Below, piece by piece: positions 1 to 9,400 of a stretch of 64,000 bases of DNA. This DNA is from an uncultured Clostridia bacterium. Its GTDB lineage: Bacteria; Bacillota; Clostridia; Lachnospirales; Anaerotignaceae. The notes under the pieces were generated by a model. The model was not told the DNA's origin and did no database searches. It worked only from the letters and a program-made list of their open reading frames with translations. Where the stretch lies: positions 62,001 to 126,000 of the forward strand of contig CAJUNT010000004.1 of assembly GCA_910587735.1 (NCBI GenBank), given 5' to 3'. How positions within the stretch are numbered: the stretch's first letter is position 1; the number at the start of each line of letters is the position of its first letter. The position numbers were made by a program, and so were the translations under genes.

Positions 1-1912
1 TAATTTTTTGATTCCACTTTTTATAACCATTTTTTGATACAACAATATCATATTCTCCTAAGGGTAATACAATCGGCTTTGTACCATCTGCTTCTGCACC
101 ATTGATATATAATTTAAAATCATATACATTAGCATGAATAATTACAACACCAGTTTTGGATTGTGCTTTTGATAAATCATATTCAAAATCCTCATTTGGT
201 ACAACAAATATAGTATCTGAAAAAGATTCTATATTATCGCCTGAAACAGAGATAGTATGAACACCCTCTGTAATGGCTAATACTGTAAAATCATTTAAAG
301 CAATCATTTGGTTATCATCAATAGTTAAAATACCATTCACAATATCCTCCTTATGTGTTATTGTCATATTTCCATGTGATTCTATTACTTTAATAGACCA
401 TACTCTATCGCCTCGTCCCTGCATTGTAACAATATCACAGGGGTCAATATTTTCAGGAGCAATTTCTCCATCTTTATATAAAAATAAATTATCATCTCCA
501 TAATGATATGTTTTTGTTTCTGTTCCGTTAATAAATGTGATAGATACTGTTTGCTGTTCTGTATCAACAGTCAGACCACTTACTTCTTTTGCCATCCATG
601 TGCTTGCAGAATATTGTATCTGTTTTGCTGTTTGTCCATCTTCGTTCATTATTACAGAAACTAAATCGCCTCTCTGTATTTTAGTGACAGAAGACTGTTG
701 TCCAGAACGATTGATAAATTTTGTATCACTGTTTGTTTTAATAATATATTCTTCGTTTGTATTAATATCATGTACAGATAATTCTCTGTTAGTAGCAACT
801 GTGCGAACCATAACAACTCTTCTGTCCATTATAACAGAGGATTGTTCTGCTTGCAGTTGTTTTTGTGCTTCTCTGATTTCTTTTTGATGCATACCCATAA
901 TAATATAGCCTACCAAAAAAACAACAATTCCTATCATAACAGAACAAAGCAATATTATTTTTAAGCGTTTTTTTTCAGCTTGATACAAAGCAAGTGATGT
1001 TTCTTCATCATAATAAATATCATCTTCTTCATTTAAAAGTTCCTCATCATCAAAATTTTCTTCTTCCTCAAAGTTTTCAGATTCAAATGTATCTAAATAA
1101 GCATTTTTATCTCCTAAATCATCTGTATAATCTTTGGTTTCTACTTTTTGGAGTATTTCTGAAAAAGGACTTTTTTTAGTTTGTTCATGTATAGTATCTA
1201 AACGCTGTGTTTCTTCTAATGAATATGACTGTATTGGAATAATCATTTTTGTTTGTTCCAATTCGGTATTGGTATCTGTACTGTGTTCAGATTCCGCATT
1301 TTCAGTATTGATATCTGTACTATATTCTGGTTCAGTATTTTCAGTGTTGATATCTGCACTGTGTTCAGATTCCGCATTTTCAGTATTGATATCTGTACTA
1401 TATTCTGGTTCAGTATTTTCAGTGTTGATATCTGCACTGTGTTCAGATTCCGCATTTTCAGTATTAACATCTGTAATATATTCTGATTCCGTGTTTACAG
1501 TACTGACATCTGTTGTTTGTTCTACAACATTAGAGACATTGTCATTTTGATGATTCATATTTGACATAGCAGCATCAATTGCATCAATATCTATTTGTAT
1601 TGTTTTATCCAATTCTATAATATTGCTTTCATAATCTTCCTCTTTGTTTGTAGAAAGCACAATACTGCTAATTTCTAATGTTTTTTCTATGTCTTCATTA
1701 TTTTGCTGTATGTTTTGACCTTCAGAAAAAATAATAGTATCCATTTTTTCTGTATTTTGTGTTATATCTGTTTTTGATGATTGTTTATTTTCCAATTCAG
1801 CTTTTGTATCCACGTTATCAAAATTTTCCCAAAACATAGATGAAATGGTATTTTGATTTTGCCCTGTATTTGTACCATTTTCTGTGTGATTTTGATTTTG
1901 CTTGTTTTCCAA
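1..1912 (-). CDS. Membrane protein with PEGA-like C-terminal domain (C-terminus cut by window edge)
   Basis: An open frame runs without a stop from a TTG at 1912 off the left edge (637 codons visible). GGGAGGT lies about 9 nt before the TTG; the ATG at 1917-1919 is in another frame. Layout: about 310 hydrophilic, acidic, Asn/Gln/Glu-rich residues holding a tandem repeat; one membrane helix near residues 314-336 (IILLCSVMIGIVVFLVGY); then an extracellular part whose last visible stretch (VVIIHANVYDFKLYINGAEA, then a Gly/Lys-rich turn) resembles a PEGA domain, a beta-sandwich common in surface and envelope proteins. A cytoplasmic N-terminus and external C-terminus is inferred. Function unknown. 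All plus-strand frames here are shadows of this gene. Confidence 0.82.
   Translation of the reverse strand, partial: MENKQNQNHTENGTNTGQNQNTISSMFWENFDNVDTKAELENKQSSKTDITQNTEKMDTIIFSEGQNIQQNNEDIEKTLEISSIVLSTNKEEDYESNIIELDKTIQIDIDAIDAAMSNMNHQNDNVSNVVEQTTDVSTVNTESEYITDVNTENAESEHSADINTENTEPEYSTDINTENAESEHSADINTENTEPEYSTDINTENAESEHSTDTNTELEQTKMIIPIQSYSLEETQRLDTIHEQTKKSPFSEILQKVETKDYTDDLGDKNAYLDTFESENFEEEENFDDEELLNEEDDIYYDEETSLALYQAEKKRLKIILLCSVMIGIVVFLVGYIIMGMHQKEIREAQKQLQAEQSSVIMDRRVVMVRTVATNRELSVHDINTNEEYIIKTNSDTKFINRSGQQSSVTKIQRGDLVSVIMNEDGQTAKQIQYSASTWMAKEVSGLTVDTEQQTVSITFINGTETKTYHYGDDNLFLYKDGEIAPENIDPCDIVTMQGRGDRVWSIKVIESHGNMTITHKEDIVNGILTIDDNQMIALNDFTVLAITEGVHTISVSGDNIESFSDTIFVVPNEDFEYDLSKAQSKTGVVIIHANVYDFKLYINGAEADGTKPIVLPLGEYDIVVSKNGYKKWNQKI
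1283..1465. repeat. In-frame 78-bp perfect tandem repeat in the PEGA-protein gene
   Basis: The block 1283-1360 is repeated without a mismatch at 1361-1438, and a third copy starts at 1439 and stays identical for about 27 bases before diverging. Each 78-bp unit is made of two diverged 39-bp halves, so the protein carries 13-residue units alternating between SEHSADINTENTE and PEYSTDINTENAE. The repeat lies in the acidic region before the membrane helix. Confidence 0.95.
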
Positions 1913-2086
1913 GTTTCATGACCTCCCACTGATTGGGAATTTGCTTGCCCCCTTAATTATACAACGGTGTCATTGTACCAATTTTATTTTAGCTGTTTCA
2001 GCAAAAAAGAGCAAGAGAAAATTAGAGAAAATACATTTTTTATAAAATATAGTGATAAAAAAACAAATATTTTAATCAAAATGACA

Positions 2087-3136
2087 TCATAAGCTACTAA
2101 AATTTTTTAAATATTGCTCCTTTATTGCTGGAACATAATATGTCATATAGCAATGTAATCCATTTTGTTCTATACCTGGAAGTTGTACAAAAAATTTATA
2201 ATATGGCATAAAAATACTGTCATATGTTGTTGCTTTATATACAAGCTCTGTTTTTACAATAGGCATATTTTCTGAAAAGTCGTATTCTGATGTAGATATA
2301 TATTTTCCCTTATACAATAATTTTTGTGCCTGTTCTTCCGTGATAATAGGGTAGTTTTCTATTTTGTCACTGATATCTGTTTTTGTAATAACAAAAGAAG
2401 TAATTTGATTCTGTTGATTTAATATTATGGATACTGTATTAAAATGATAATTTAAAAATTGTTTTTCTAATGTATCCCCATTTTCATATGCTATTAATTC
2501 AAAATGTCCTATACCATTTGCATCATATTGAAAAGAAAGTGCATCTTTTCCTTCTTGCCAATGCAAAGCATATTTATATGTATCAATAAAGTAATATATT
2601 ATTTTTTCTAATTGTTCCTTATTTTGCTGTTCTATGGCAAAAGGAAGTGATATAGCATTTTTAAATGTAATATTAATGATATCATTATGGGTATTTACAG
2701 AAAGTAAAAATTCCTCATTTTCTATACTGCCTTGTTCAGAACCATATATCATTTTATATAATGTTGCTGTACTAAAATTTTGAGCTGTTTTTTGAGCAGA
2801 TATTATTTTTTGTTTCATAACATTTATTTTTTGTTCATAAGTATCAGCAGTATTATAATTTTTATAACTGGTGTTATAAAAGGCAGGTAGTTCAGAGATG
2901 TTCCATTCTGGTTTCCAAGGGTTACCGTTATAGATTTCAGAAATATCATAAGCAAAATAAATTTCTGGCTCAGAATATTCATGAAAATCTTCTATTGTTA
3001 ACATGGGCAAAGAAATCATTTCTGTGGTGTGATTCTTGAAATAATTTATATAATAAATAATCATACAGCAAATTAATAATATGCTTGTATAAACAATAAA
3101 ATTTCTTTTTTGGAATATTTGTTTTAATTTTAACAT
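2087..3136 (-). CDS. Membrane-anchored protein of unknown function
   Basis: A 349-residue protein with a basic N-terminus and one hydrophobic segment (about residues 14-30, VYTSILLICCMIIYYIN), then a roughly 310-residue soluble domain probably outside the membrane. The start has a G-rich Shine-Dalgarno about 9 nt upstream. No catalytic motif or named family is recognised; the C-terminal part is rich in aromatic residues (YKFFVQLPGI, CYMTYYVP). The overall plan (signal anchor plus one extracytoplasmic alpha/beta domain) recalls YycH/YycI-type regulators, but no motif supports that assignment. It is monocistronic, diverging from spoIIP across a 277-bp AT-rich gap in which I see no other gene. 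Confidence 0.75.
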   Translation of the reverse strand: MLKLKQIFQKRNFIVYTSILLICCMIIYYINYFKNHTTEMISLPMLTIEDFHEYSEPEIYFAYDISEIYNGNPWKPEWNISELPAFYNTSYKNYNTADTYEQKINVMKQKIISAQKTAQNFSTATLYKMIYGSEQGSIENEEFLLSVNTHNDIINITFKNAISLPFAIEQQNKEQLEKIIYYFIDTYKYALHWQEGKDALSFQYDANGIGHFELIAYENGDTLEKQFLNYHFNTVSIILNQQNQITSFVITKTDISDKIENYPIITEEQAQKLLYKGKYISTSEYDFSENMPIVKTELVYKATTYDSIFMPYYKFFVQLPGIEQNGLHCYMTYYVPAIKEQYLKNFSSL

Positions 3137-3413
3137 ATTGATACCCCCCTTACTCTATTTAGACGATGAAAAATAGTCATTTTATTCAAAAAAATGAAAA
3201 AATTTTTATAGAATTTTTTTCGCTTTTTATCATTTTTTTTGTGAGTTCTGTCTATATTTGTAAATTTTTTAAATGCGTTTATTGATGCAGTATATTATTT
3301 TCAAATACTTTATTTGAATATTTCCAATTATTTTATAGTTCTTTATTTATATTGATATACATATGCTGTAAATAAGGGCTATTAGCAGATACTGAAAGGG
3401 GGCGATATATAAA

Positions 3414-4502
3414 ATGGGTTTTAGACAGCAGTCCCAATTAAAAAAAGTGATTATGCAAAGTATAATAGGGTTTTTAGCCTGTTTTATAATATCGGCTTTT
3501 TTTGTAACAAAAAAAATATCATCTGCTTTTATTAATGAAGTTGTTCCTACAACAGCAGAGAGAAAAACAAATATACCTATGAATAAAATTTTTAGTCAGG
3601 ATGATACAAAAGATGACAAAAACCCAGAGTTAGTACAAGAAATTTCAAGAGACATTATAGGCTTTAATGATATTACATATCAAGCTCCCGAAAATGCTAC
3701 AAAAAAAACAACAACAAAAATAACAGAGGAGCTTTTGAAAAAAATGGAGAATTTAGATTTTTTAAAACAAAATTATTATTTAGTAGATTCTCGTACAGCT
3801 TTACTGAATGGAGATATTAAAGCAAAAGAATTTTTGGAAAAAGATTTCCGGATTGACAATACAGGAGAACAACCCAAAGTTTTAATATTTCATACACACT
3901 CTACAGAAGGATTTATTGATAGTGATATGTCAAAAGATATGAGCGAAGGTATATGGGGAGTAGGGGAAGAATTAAAAAATATATTAGAAAAAAAATATGG
4001 TATCAAAGTACTTCATGATACAGGACGCTATGATATTGTAGATGGAAAAGGACAAATATTAGGAGCTTATGAAAGAATGGAAACACCTATTTCAAAAATA
4101 TTAGAAGAAAATCCTAGTATACAGGTTGTAATTGATATGCATAGAGATGGTTTACCTGAGAATGTCCATTTAGTAACAGAAATCAATGGAAAGCAATGTG
4201 CAAAAATAATGTTTTTTAATGGTATGTGTCGTTTAAATAAAGATGGTGTTCCTCAGCCAACAGAAGGACTTACCAATGAAAATTTACAGGATAATTTAGC
4301 ATTTAGTTTACAAATGCAAACAACAGCACAGTCGCTTTTTCCAGATTTTACAAGAAGAATATACATTCATGCCTATCGATATAGCTTACATATGAAACCA
4401 CGTTCTTTATTGATAGAAGTAGGCAGTCAAATGAATACAAAAGAGGAGGCACACAATGCTATGACTCCTTTGGCAGAAATATTGGCAAATGTTATACAAT
4501 AA
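3414..4502 (+). CDS. spoIIP: Stage II sporulation protein P (peptidoglycan amidase/endopeptidase)
   Basis: SpoIIP cleaves peptidoglycan stem peptides and cross-links in the septum during forespore engulfment, in the membrane complex with SpoIID and SpoIIM. The 362-residue product has an N-terminal membrane anchor (about residues 13-32), a variable linker, and the SpoIIP catalytic domain with HTHSTEGF near residue 160, DMHRDG near 241 and PRSLLIEVGSQMNT near 330, where the zinc ligands and catalytic Glu of the family lie. The start follows GAAAGGGGGCG. Length is ordinary for the family. It stands alone here, not beside gpr as in Bacillus; its partner gene spoIID is at 16.1-17.1 kb. Confidence 0.95.
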   Translation: MGFRQQSQLKKVIMQSIIGFLACFIISAFFVTKKISSAFINEVVPTTAERKTNIPMNKIFSQDDTKDDKNPELVQEISRDIIGFNDITYQAPENATKKTTTKITEELLKKMENLDFLKQNYYLVDSRTALLNGDIKAKEFLEKDFRIDNTGEQPKVLIFHTHSTEGFIDSDMSKDMSEGIWGVGEELKNILEKKYGIKVLHDTGRYDIVDGKGQILGAYERMETPISKILEENPSIQVVIDMHRDGLPENVHLVTEINGKQCAKIMFFNGMCRLNKDGVPQPTEGLTNENLQDNLAFSLQMQTTAQSLFPDFTRRIYIHAYRYSLHMKPRSLLIEVGSQMNTKEEAHNAMTPLAEILANVIQ

Positions 4503-4647
4503 CGATATATGTATTTTAAAAATATTATGTTGATAAATATATAAAACTTTTTTATTCAATTTTTGTGTAAGTAAAAAAACATAAATGAAATGTTATTTTT
4601 GGTATAAGTATACTTTTTTAGAAGGTTTATACTATTACTTAAATAAA

Positions 4648-4702
4648 GACAATTTTAATAAGCTTTTATTCATTTACTATATCATAATTTATTAAAATTG
4701 TC
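4648..4702 (+). promoter_or_regulatory. 14-bp perfect inverted repeat in flagellin leader
   Basis: GACAATTTTAATAA (4648-4661) is exactly complementary to TTATTAAAATTGTC (4689-4702), enclosing a 27-nt loop. It may be an RNA hairpin in the flagellin 5' region or a protein-binding palindrome. Confidence 0.6.
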
Positions 4703-4728
4703 TAATAATATTTAAAAAATTATGAAAA

Positions 4729-4774
4729 AAAATACTTTCTTAAAAGGTATACTTTTTTAGAAAGTATTTTTTTT
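4729..4774 (+). terminator. Terminator-like hairpin in flagellin leader
   Basis: AAAATACTTTCT (4729-4740) pairs perfectly with AGAAAGTATTTT (4759-4770) and runs into a T-tract to 4774, which is the form of an intrinsic terminator. It could end spoIIP transcription or act as an attenuator ahead of the flagellin gene; its loop contains the second copy of the repeated GTATACTTTTTTAG sequence. Confidence 0.6.
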
Positions 4775-4861
4775 ACATATTTGGTTTATTTTTTTAGATT
4801 TTTTTCAAAAATAATGTGGCGAAAAAATGAAAATCTGTCATTCTATGGGGAGTAGATGTTT

Positions 4862-7540
4862 ATGATAATTCAACATAATATTGTTGCACTAAACTCATAT
4901 AATCAATTGAAAAAAAATGGCAATACATTAAAAAAAAATTTAGAAAAATTATCATCAGGATATAAAATAAATAAAGCTGGAGATGATGCTGCTGGGCTTG
5001 CTGTATCTGAAAAAATGAGGGCACAGATTGCAGCACTAACAACTGCTCAAGAGAATACTTTAGATGGTATTTCTTTAGTACAAACAGCAGAGGGCGCATT
5101 GACAGAAGTACATGCTATGTTAAATCGTATGATAGAACTTTCAGAACAATCTGCAAACGGTATATATGACGACAATAACAGAGCAAGTTTACAACAGGAA
5201 ATGGATCAGATATTAGAAGAAATTGACAGAATATCAGAAGCAACAAATTTTAATGGCATAAAATTACTGAATGGTAATGAGGGAAGTGAAGAAGCTACAT
5301 TTATAGATACAAAAGACATTACAATACCAGAAGTGGGAAATACAGAAGTCATTCATACTATTGTTCATAAAACAACAGCAACATCAGGACAAAAACAAAA
5401 GGCAGAATTTAGTATTGATTTGGGTAATTATAGTATTTTAAATGTTCAAAATGGAGATGTATTGAAAATTAAAATAGGAAGTAATGAAATTATATTAAAA
5501 CATGGACATAATGGTGCAGATTTGTCCAGCACAAAAGGTATAAGAGATGCATTAAAAACAGCAATATCAAGTCCTAATGGAGAATATGCAAATGACAAAA
5601 TAGGTAATAGCACTGTAACATTTGCAGATTTTATTATAACTGATGTAGGGACAAATGGTTTAAAATTTGTACAAAAAAATGTTCCGCAAAATATAGGAGA
5701 AATTGTAAATACTGATATGGGTATAGAATTAAAATATGAACAAGTATCAAGGGATTTAGGTAAAACAGAGGAAGTAACTTTAAACGTTATAGAACAAACG
5801 ATTGGAAATATAAAAGGAGAAAAAGGAAAATTAGTATTTGACATTTCGGATTTGGAATATAAAGCTCCCACAGATGCAAACAGCGATAAGGCAAAACTAC
5901 TAATAGGTTTGCCTACGATACTATATATGAAAGATAGTAACACTCCATATATAGAGATTGATGGCAGCAAAGATATGACAGCATTAGAAATAGCACAAGC
6001 TATTGAAGGCAAAGAATTATCAATAAAAACACCAAATAGCCCTGAAGTAATAGACTTTAAAATTTCAACAAATGGCACTATTGTTACATTTACAATTCAA
6101 AATGGCGAATTTCTTTGGGATCTTCCAGTGTTAACAATAAAACCTAAAACGATTGATACTACAATGGAAAAAGGATATTTTGTAGGAGAACAAGGAGAAA
6201 ATAGTATATCAAATGTAGGTGATATTAAACATGATCCACCACACCTTAGCCCATTATTTATAGGTCGTTATTATATATTTACTCCAGATAATCATATAAC
6301 ACAAATGGAATTAGCTATACCAAGAAAATTAGAATTTATTGCTTCTACTAATAGCGATAAAAAAGGTATTCCAACACTAAGGATACAGATGAATTTTTTT
6401 GGTAGATTTTTTAATGTGTTCATTGATGCTACAAAAGATTTGACTAGTGAAGAAATTTTAAAAGCTCTAAGTGAAACACAATTTACAATACAAGACGATA
6501 CTGGCAGAGATGTGACATTTACAGCTTCTATTGCTCCTACAATACATGACCATTTTATACATAATATTGCTGATCCAGATATTTTAGATAATATGATTGT
6601 ATTTACACCAGATATAAAAGATGCTGTTTTTTCAGGTCCTTATGAATACCCCGGAAATCTTATAACTCAATGTAGCATTTTTACAAAAGAAAAACCTTCT
6701 GGTGTGGAATCAGGCAATTATAAAAATAAAACAGATGTAGCAGATATAGCAAAAACACAATATGCAAGTACATCATTTCAACTATATGATTTGATATCGG
6801 ACAACAGCAAAATAAAAATAGGTGATGAAATATATGTATTTCGTGTAGGAAAAAATAGCAAAACCACTGCCAACAAAGGAGAAATATTAATTGATTTGAG
6901 TGATATGGAACAATATAATATTGATATTATAAAGGCGTGTGATAGACTAGTTGATGCCGCACAACATAACAAATTGTTTGATGTACGTCGTCATAATGAT
7001 GAAGGCATTATTGCAGTACGTGAAACAGAACAAAATGCAAAGGCTTTTGACTATGGTATGGGAGGAATTGATTTAACAACAAAACAAAATATACAACAAC
7101 AGCTTCAATCTATTCGTATTACAACAGAAAGTACAGAGGGCAAAAAAATAATATTGCAAATAGGAGATACTGCTGATGATTATAATCGTGTTGCTGTAAT
7201 AATAAAAAATTGTTCTACACAAGCATTAGGTATTGATGAATTGGATATCAGTACACAATATGGTGCTGATGAGGCACTTTATAAAATTAATATTGCTATT
7301 GATTATATTTCTGGAGTACGAGGTGATTTGGGCGCAATGCAAAACAGACTGGAACATACTATAAATAATTTAGAAATAACAACAACAAATTTAACAGAGG
7401 CAGAAAGTCGTATTAGAGATACAGACATGGCAAAAGAAATGATGTTGCATATAAAAAATAATATATTAATACAATCCTCTCAGGCTATGTTAACACAAGC
7501 AAACCAAGTACCTCAAAAAATACTTCAAATTCTGCAATGA
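4862..7540 (+). CDS. Flagellin, unusually large (892 aa)
   Basis: Flagellin polymerises outside the cell into the flagellar filament after type III export. The first about 140 residues are the conserved D0/D1 region (IIQHNIVALNSYNQLKK, LSSGYKINKAGDDAAGLAVS, ending ATNFNGIKLLNG) and the last about 100 are the matching C-terminal helices (YISGVRGDLGAMQNRLEHTI, AESRIRDTDMAKEM, ending QVPQKILQILQ). Between them lie about 640 residues of variable surface domain, far above the few hundred typical of flagellins, with recurring beta-like modules. No HExxH is present, so it is not a flagellinolysin. I start at the second ATG (4862): GGGGAG at 4847-4852 is 9 nt away, against 3 nt for the ATG at 4856. 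No other flagellar gene is in the window. Confidence 0.93.
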   Translation: MIIQHNIVALNSYNQLKKNGNTLKKNLEKLSSGYKINKAGDDAAGLAVSEKMRAQIAALTTAQENTLDGISLVQTAEGALTEVHAMLNRMIELSEQSANGIYDDNNRASLQQEMDQILEEIDRISEATNFNGIKLLNGNEGSEEATFIDTKDITIPEVGNTEVIHTIVHKTTATSGQKQKAEFSIDLGNYSILNVQNGDVLKIKIGSNEIILKHGHNGADLSSTKGIRDALKTAISSPNGEYANDKIGNSTVTFADFIITDVGTNGLKFVQKNVPQNIGEIVNTDMGIELKYEQVSRDLGKTEEVTLNVIEQTIGNIKGEKGKLVFDISDLEYKAPTDANSDKAKLLIGLPTILYMKDSNTPYIEIDGSKDMTALEIAQAIEGKELSIKTPNSPEVIDFKISTNGTIVTFTIQNGEFLWDLPVLTIKPKTIDTTMEKGYFVGEQGENSISNVGDIKHDPPHLSPLFIGRYYIFTPDNHITQMELAIPRKLEFIASTNSDKKGIPTLRIQMNFFGRFFNVFIDATKDLTSEEILKALSETQFTIQDDTGRDVTFTASIAPTIHDHFIHNIADPDILDNMIVFTPDIKDAVFSGPYEYPGNLITQCSIFTKEKPSGVESGNYKNKTDVADIAKTQYASTSFQLYDLISDNSKIKIGDEIYVFRVGKNSKTTANKGEILIDLSDMEQYNIDIIKACDRLVDAAQHNKLFDVRRHNDEGIIAVRETEQNAKAFDYGMGGIDLTTKQNIQQQLQSIRITTESTEGKKIILQIGDTADDYNRVAVIIKNCSTQALGIDELDISTQYGADEALYKINIAIDYISGVRGDLGAMQNRLEHTINNLEITTTNLTEAESRIRDTDMAKEMMLHIKNNILIQSSQAMLTQANQVPQKILQILQ

Positions 7541-7549
7541 TATATAAAA

Positions 7550-7580
7550 AAGGGAAAAGCCATATATTGACTTTTCCCTT
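7550..7580 (+). terminator. Terminator between flagellin and FtsW-like gene
   Basis: AAGGGAAAAG (7550-7559) pairs perfectly with CTTTTCCCTT (7571-7580) across an 11-nt loop, 10 bp after the flagellin stop. It may serve both convergent genes. Confidence 0.75.
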
Positions 7581-7587
7581 ATATTAT

Positions 7588-9006
7588 CTATTTTTGTTTG
7601 ATGTGATTTTTTTTAAAAGGAATTGGTATAGAAATATGTATAGTGTTTTCAGAAATATTAACGAAATTCTGTTTAAAATAATCATATTTTATAATGTTTT
7701 CTGTTACCATATCTCCAGTACGGAAAACAGAAAGTAATATTCCCATTAACATAAAAAACATAATGTTTGATGAACCACTACTTGGAAAAAATGGCATTTC
7801 TAATTGATTGACATAAATAAAAAATCCGCTGTTGCAAGCAATATTCCAAATGCTTATTAAAGAGATAGTAATCAGTATAGCATTTGCAGTCATAAAACCT
7901 AATTGACTTTTTTGCTTATAGGCAAGTAAAAAACCTCGACAAATAAAAAAGAAATAAATTGCAAAAAATAGTAAAAATATTGCCCAGCCATAAAAATGTA
8001 AAACATAAGCAAGCAAATAGTCTAGATTTAATAAAAAGAAAATATTATCAAAATTACCCAAATTACCTTTACCAAATAGTACTGCTCCTTTTACATTTGC
8101 TTGTAATATTGTCCTTACATAATCTCCCCCCATAGGTTCTGTAATGGCAAAGTGAAGTTCGCTGAGTTTATAATCAAATTGTGGCAAATGACAAATTATT
8201 ATCAAAAATAATATTGTTGGCATGATTACCAAAAGTAGAGCATATATTTTATTAACGGAAAACCAACCTTTACATATACTCATTAATAGTAATATCAAGC
8301 TAATTATAGCAACTAATAATATTGCAATGTTATGTCCTTTGTCAAATTCAATTAAGGCAGGTATCAAAAAAGAACATCCACATAATATCATTGTACCATA
8401 AGATTTTCCTCTACAATCATATAATAAACCTACTAATATGACAGGAAAAATATAAATAAGGGGTGGTATAATAATGCCATAGTTCAGAAAAAAGATTCCA
8501 TGATTAGAGCCATTAAAAGTATAACCAAAAAGCATAGAATAACCATATAACAACAGCATAACAGCAACATAAATGCCATAAATCATTTTGGAATGATTTG
8601 CTAATATGGTAAAGTCAATATAATAAAATATTGCCATAACAGCTACACTCATTAATAATATTATAATGTTATCCATAGTAAAAAAATGCATATAAGAAGG
8701 TGAATTTTTTTGCATTATGAATCGTACAGCAATATTAGCAAATAAAAATAGAAATACAAATAATATAAATTCCCATTTTAATTTAGGACGATATACTCTA
8801 TCTAGTTCCGTTCCCACTAAAATGGGGTCACCCATTTCTGTAATTGCTTTTTTAATAGCTGTTTCTTGCTCCATACCTTTTGCAATAAAAGCATCTGTTT
8901 GGTCAGTAATATGTTCCTCTAATTCCTTTTTGATTATAGTATGTGCTTTTTCATAACGAATTTGTTCACAAACGATATCTAAATATGATTTGATATTAGT
9001 ATGCAA
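7588..9006 (-). CDS. FtsW/RodA/SpoVE-like membrane protein with N-terminal permease-prefix domain
   Basis: 472 residues. The first about 75 residues are soluble and match the helical prefix found ahead of some PadR-regulated membrane proteins (EELEEHITDQTDAFIAKGME-type, AITEMGDPILVGTELDR). About ten membrane helices follow, and the C-terminal MPFFPSSGSSNIMFFMLMG matches the FtsW/RodA signature region. SEDS proteins polymerise peptidoglycan glycan strands at the membrane; whether this short divergent member is active cannot be told. It starts with TTG at 9006, 10 nt after AAAGGGGG and 11 bases inside the end of the upstream padR gene, so translation is probably coupled. Co-regulation by the PadR protein is inferred. 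Confidence 0.78.
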   Translation of the reverse strand: MHTNIKSYLDIVCEQIRYEKAHTIIKKELEEHITDQTDAFIAKGMEQETAIKKAITEMGDPILVGTELDRVYRPKLKWEFILFVFLFLFANIAVRFIMQKNSPSYMHFFTMDNIIILLMSVAVMAIFYYIDFTILANHSKMIYGIYVAVMLLLYGYSMLFGYTFNGSNHGIFFLNYGIIIPPLIYIFPVILVGLLYDCRGKSYGTMILCGCSFLIPALIEFDKGHNIAILLVAIISLILLLMSICKGWFSVNKIYALLLVIMPTILFLIIICHLPQFDYKLSELHFAITEPMGGDYVRTILQANVKGAVLFGKGNLGNFDNIFFLLNLDYLLAYVLHFYGWAIFLLFFAIYFFFICRGFLLAYKQKSQLGFMTANAILITISLISIWNIACNSGFFIYVNQLEMPFFPSSGSSNIMFFMLMGILLSVFRTGDMVTENIIKYDYFKQNFVNISENTIHISIPIPFKKNHIKQK

Positions 9007-9340
9007 ATGCCATACCCCCTTTTAATATTTTGTTTACTGTACAACTGTATTGTTGCCATTCTTCTTTTTTTTGTTTGAGATGTCCCTTTCCTTTTTTTGT
9101 AATGCTATAATATTTTCTTTGTCTGCCATTATTACTGTTGCTGTAATAAGAAGTCACAAGCTCTTTTTCTTCCATAGTGTGAAGTAAAGGATATAATGTT
9201 CCAGCTTTTAAAGAAAATGTATTATCTGATTTTTTTGACAATTCTTCTATCATCATATAACCATACATATCTTTTTCTTCCAGTAATTTTAATAAAAGCA
9301 TAATGGTAGAACTTGTTAATAAGCTTTTGTCAATTCCCAT
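8996..9340 (-). CDS. PadR-family transcriptional regulator
   Basis: A 114-residue winged-helix protein with the PadR pattern: an N-terminal helix set (LTSSTIMLLLKLLEEKDMYG), a recognition region (FSLKAGTLYPLLHTMEEKEL) and a wing (GRQRKYYSITKKGKGHL). PadR proteins usually repress their own and adjacent membrane-protein genes. Of two in-frame ATGs, the one at 9340 is 7 nt from the Shine-Dalgarno GGGGA, whereas the one at 9346 nearly touches it, so I use 9340. The gene overlaps the FtsW-like gene and is preceded by a large palindrome that would be a natural operator. Confidence 0.9.
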   Translation of the reverse strand: MGIDKSLLTSSTIMLLLKLLEEKDMYGYMMIEELSKKSDNTFSLKAGTLYPLLHTMEEKELVTSYYSNSNNGRQRKYYSITKKGKGHLKQKKEEWQQYSCTVNKILKGGMAFAY

Positions 9341-9355
9341 AATCATTCCCCTTTT

Positions 9356-9400
9356 ATATATCGATAATCTATATATATTATATATAGATTATCGATATAT
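9356..9400. promoter_or_regulatory. 45-bp palindrome in padR divergent region (candidate operator)
   Basis: The left arm 9356-9375 (ATATATCGATAATCTATATA) is the exact reverse complement of the right arm 9381-9400, separated by TATTA. It sits 15 bp upstream of padR and ends where the divergent membrane-protein gene begins. PadR-family operators are AT-rich dyads, so autoregulation is likely but not shown. Confidence 0.75.

Larger units (their letters stand above)
4503..4861 (+). other. Structured 359-bp intergenic leader before flagellin
   Basis: No ORF is credible here. The stretch is very AT-rich and holds two perfect inverted repeats (entered separately) plus two near-identical copies of a 19-base sequence, at about 4608-4625 and 4748-4766 (GTATACTTTTTTAGAAGGT and the same with AAGT at its end). 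The first copy can itself fold with TATACT at 4628-4633. I cannot pick a sigma-A or sigma-D promoter with confidence. Confidence 0.7.

Noticed and set aside
273..1550. Several plus-strand frames opposite the PEGA-type gene, including a repetitive one rich in Ser, Val, Cys
   Set aside because: They are antisense shadows of the minus-strand coding frame, which has a ribosome site, a membrane helix and a PEGA-like domain; the repeat explains their length.
5446..6078. 210-codon minus-strand frame inside the flagellin gene
   Set aside because: No ribosome site and no motif; the overlapping plus-strand flagellin frame is continuous and well conserved at both ends.
4862..7540. Flagellin as a flagellinolysin (metallopeptidase insert)
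   Set aside because: No HExxH motif anywhere in the variable region.
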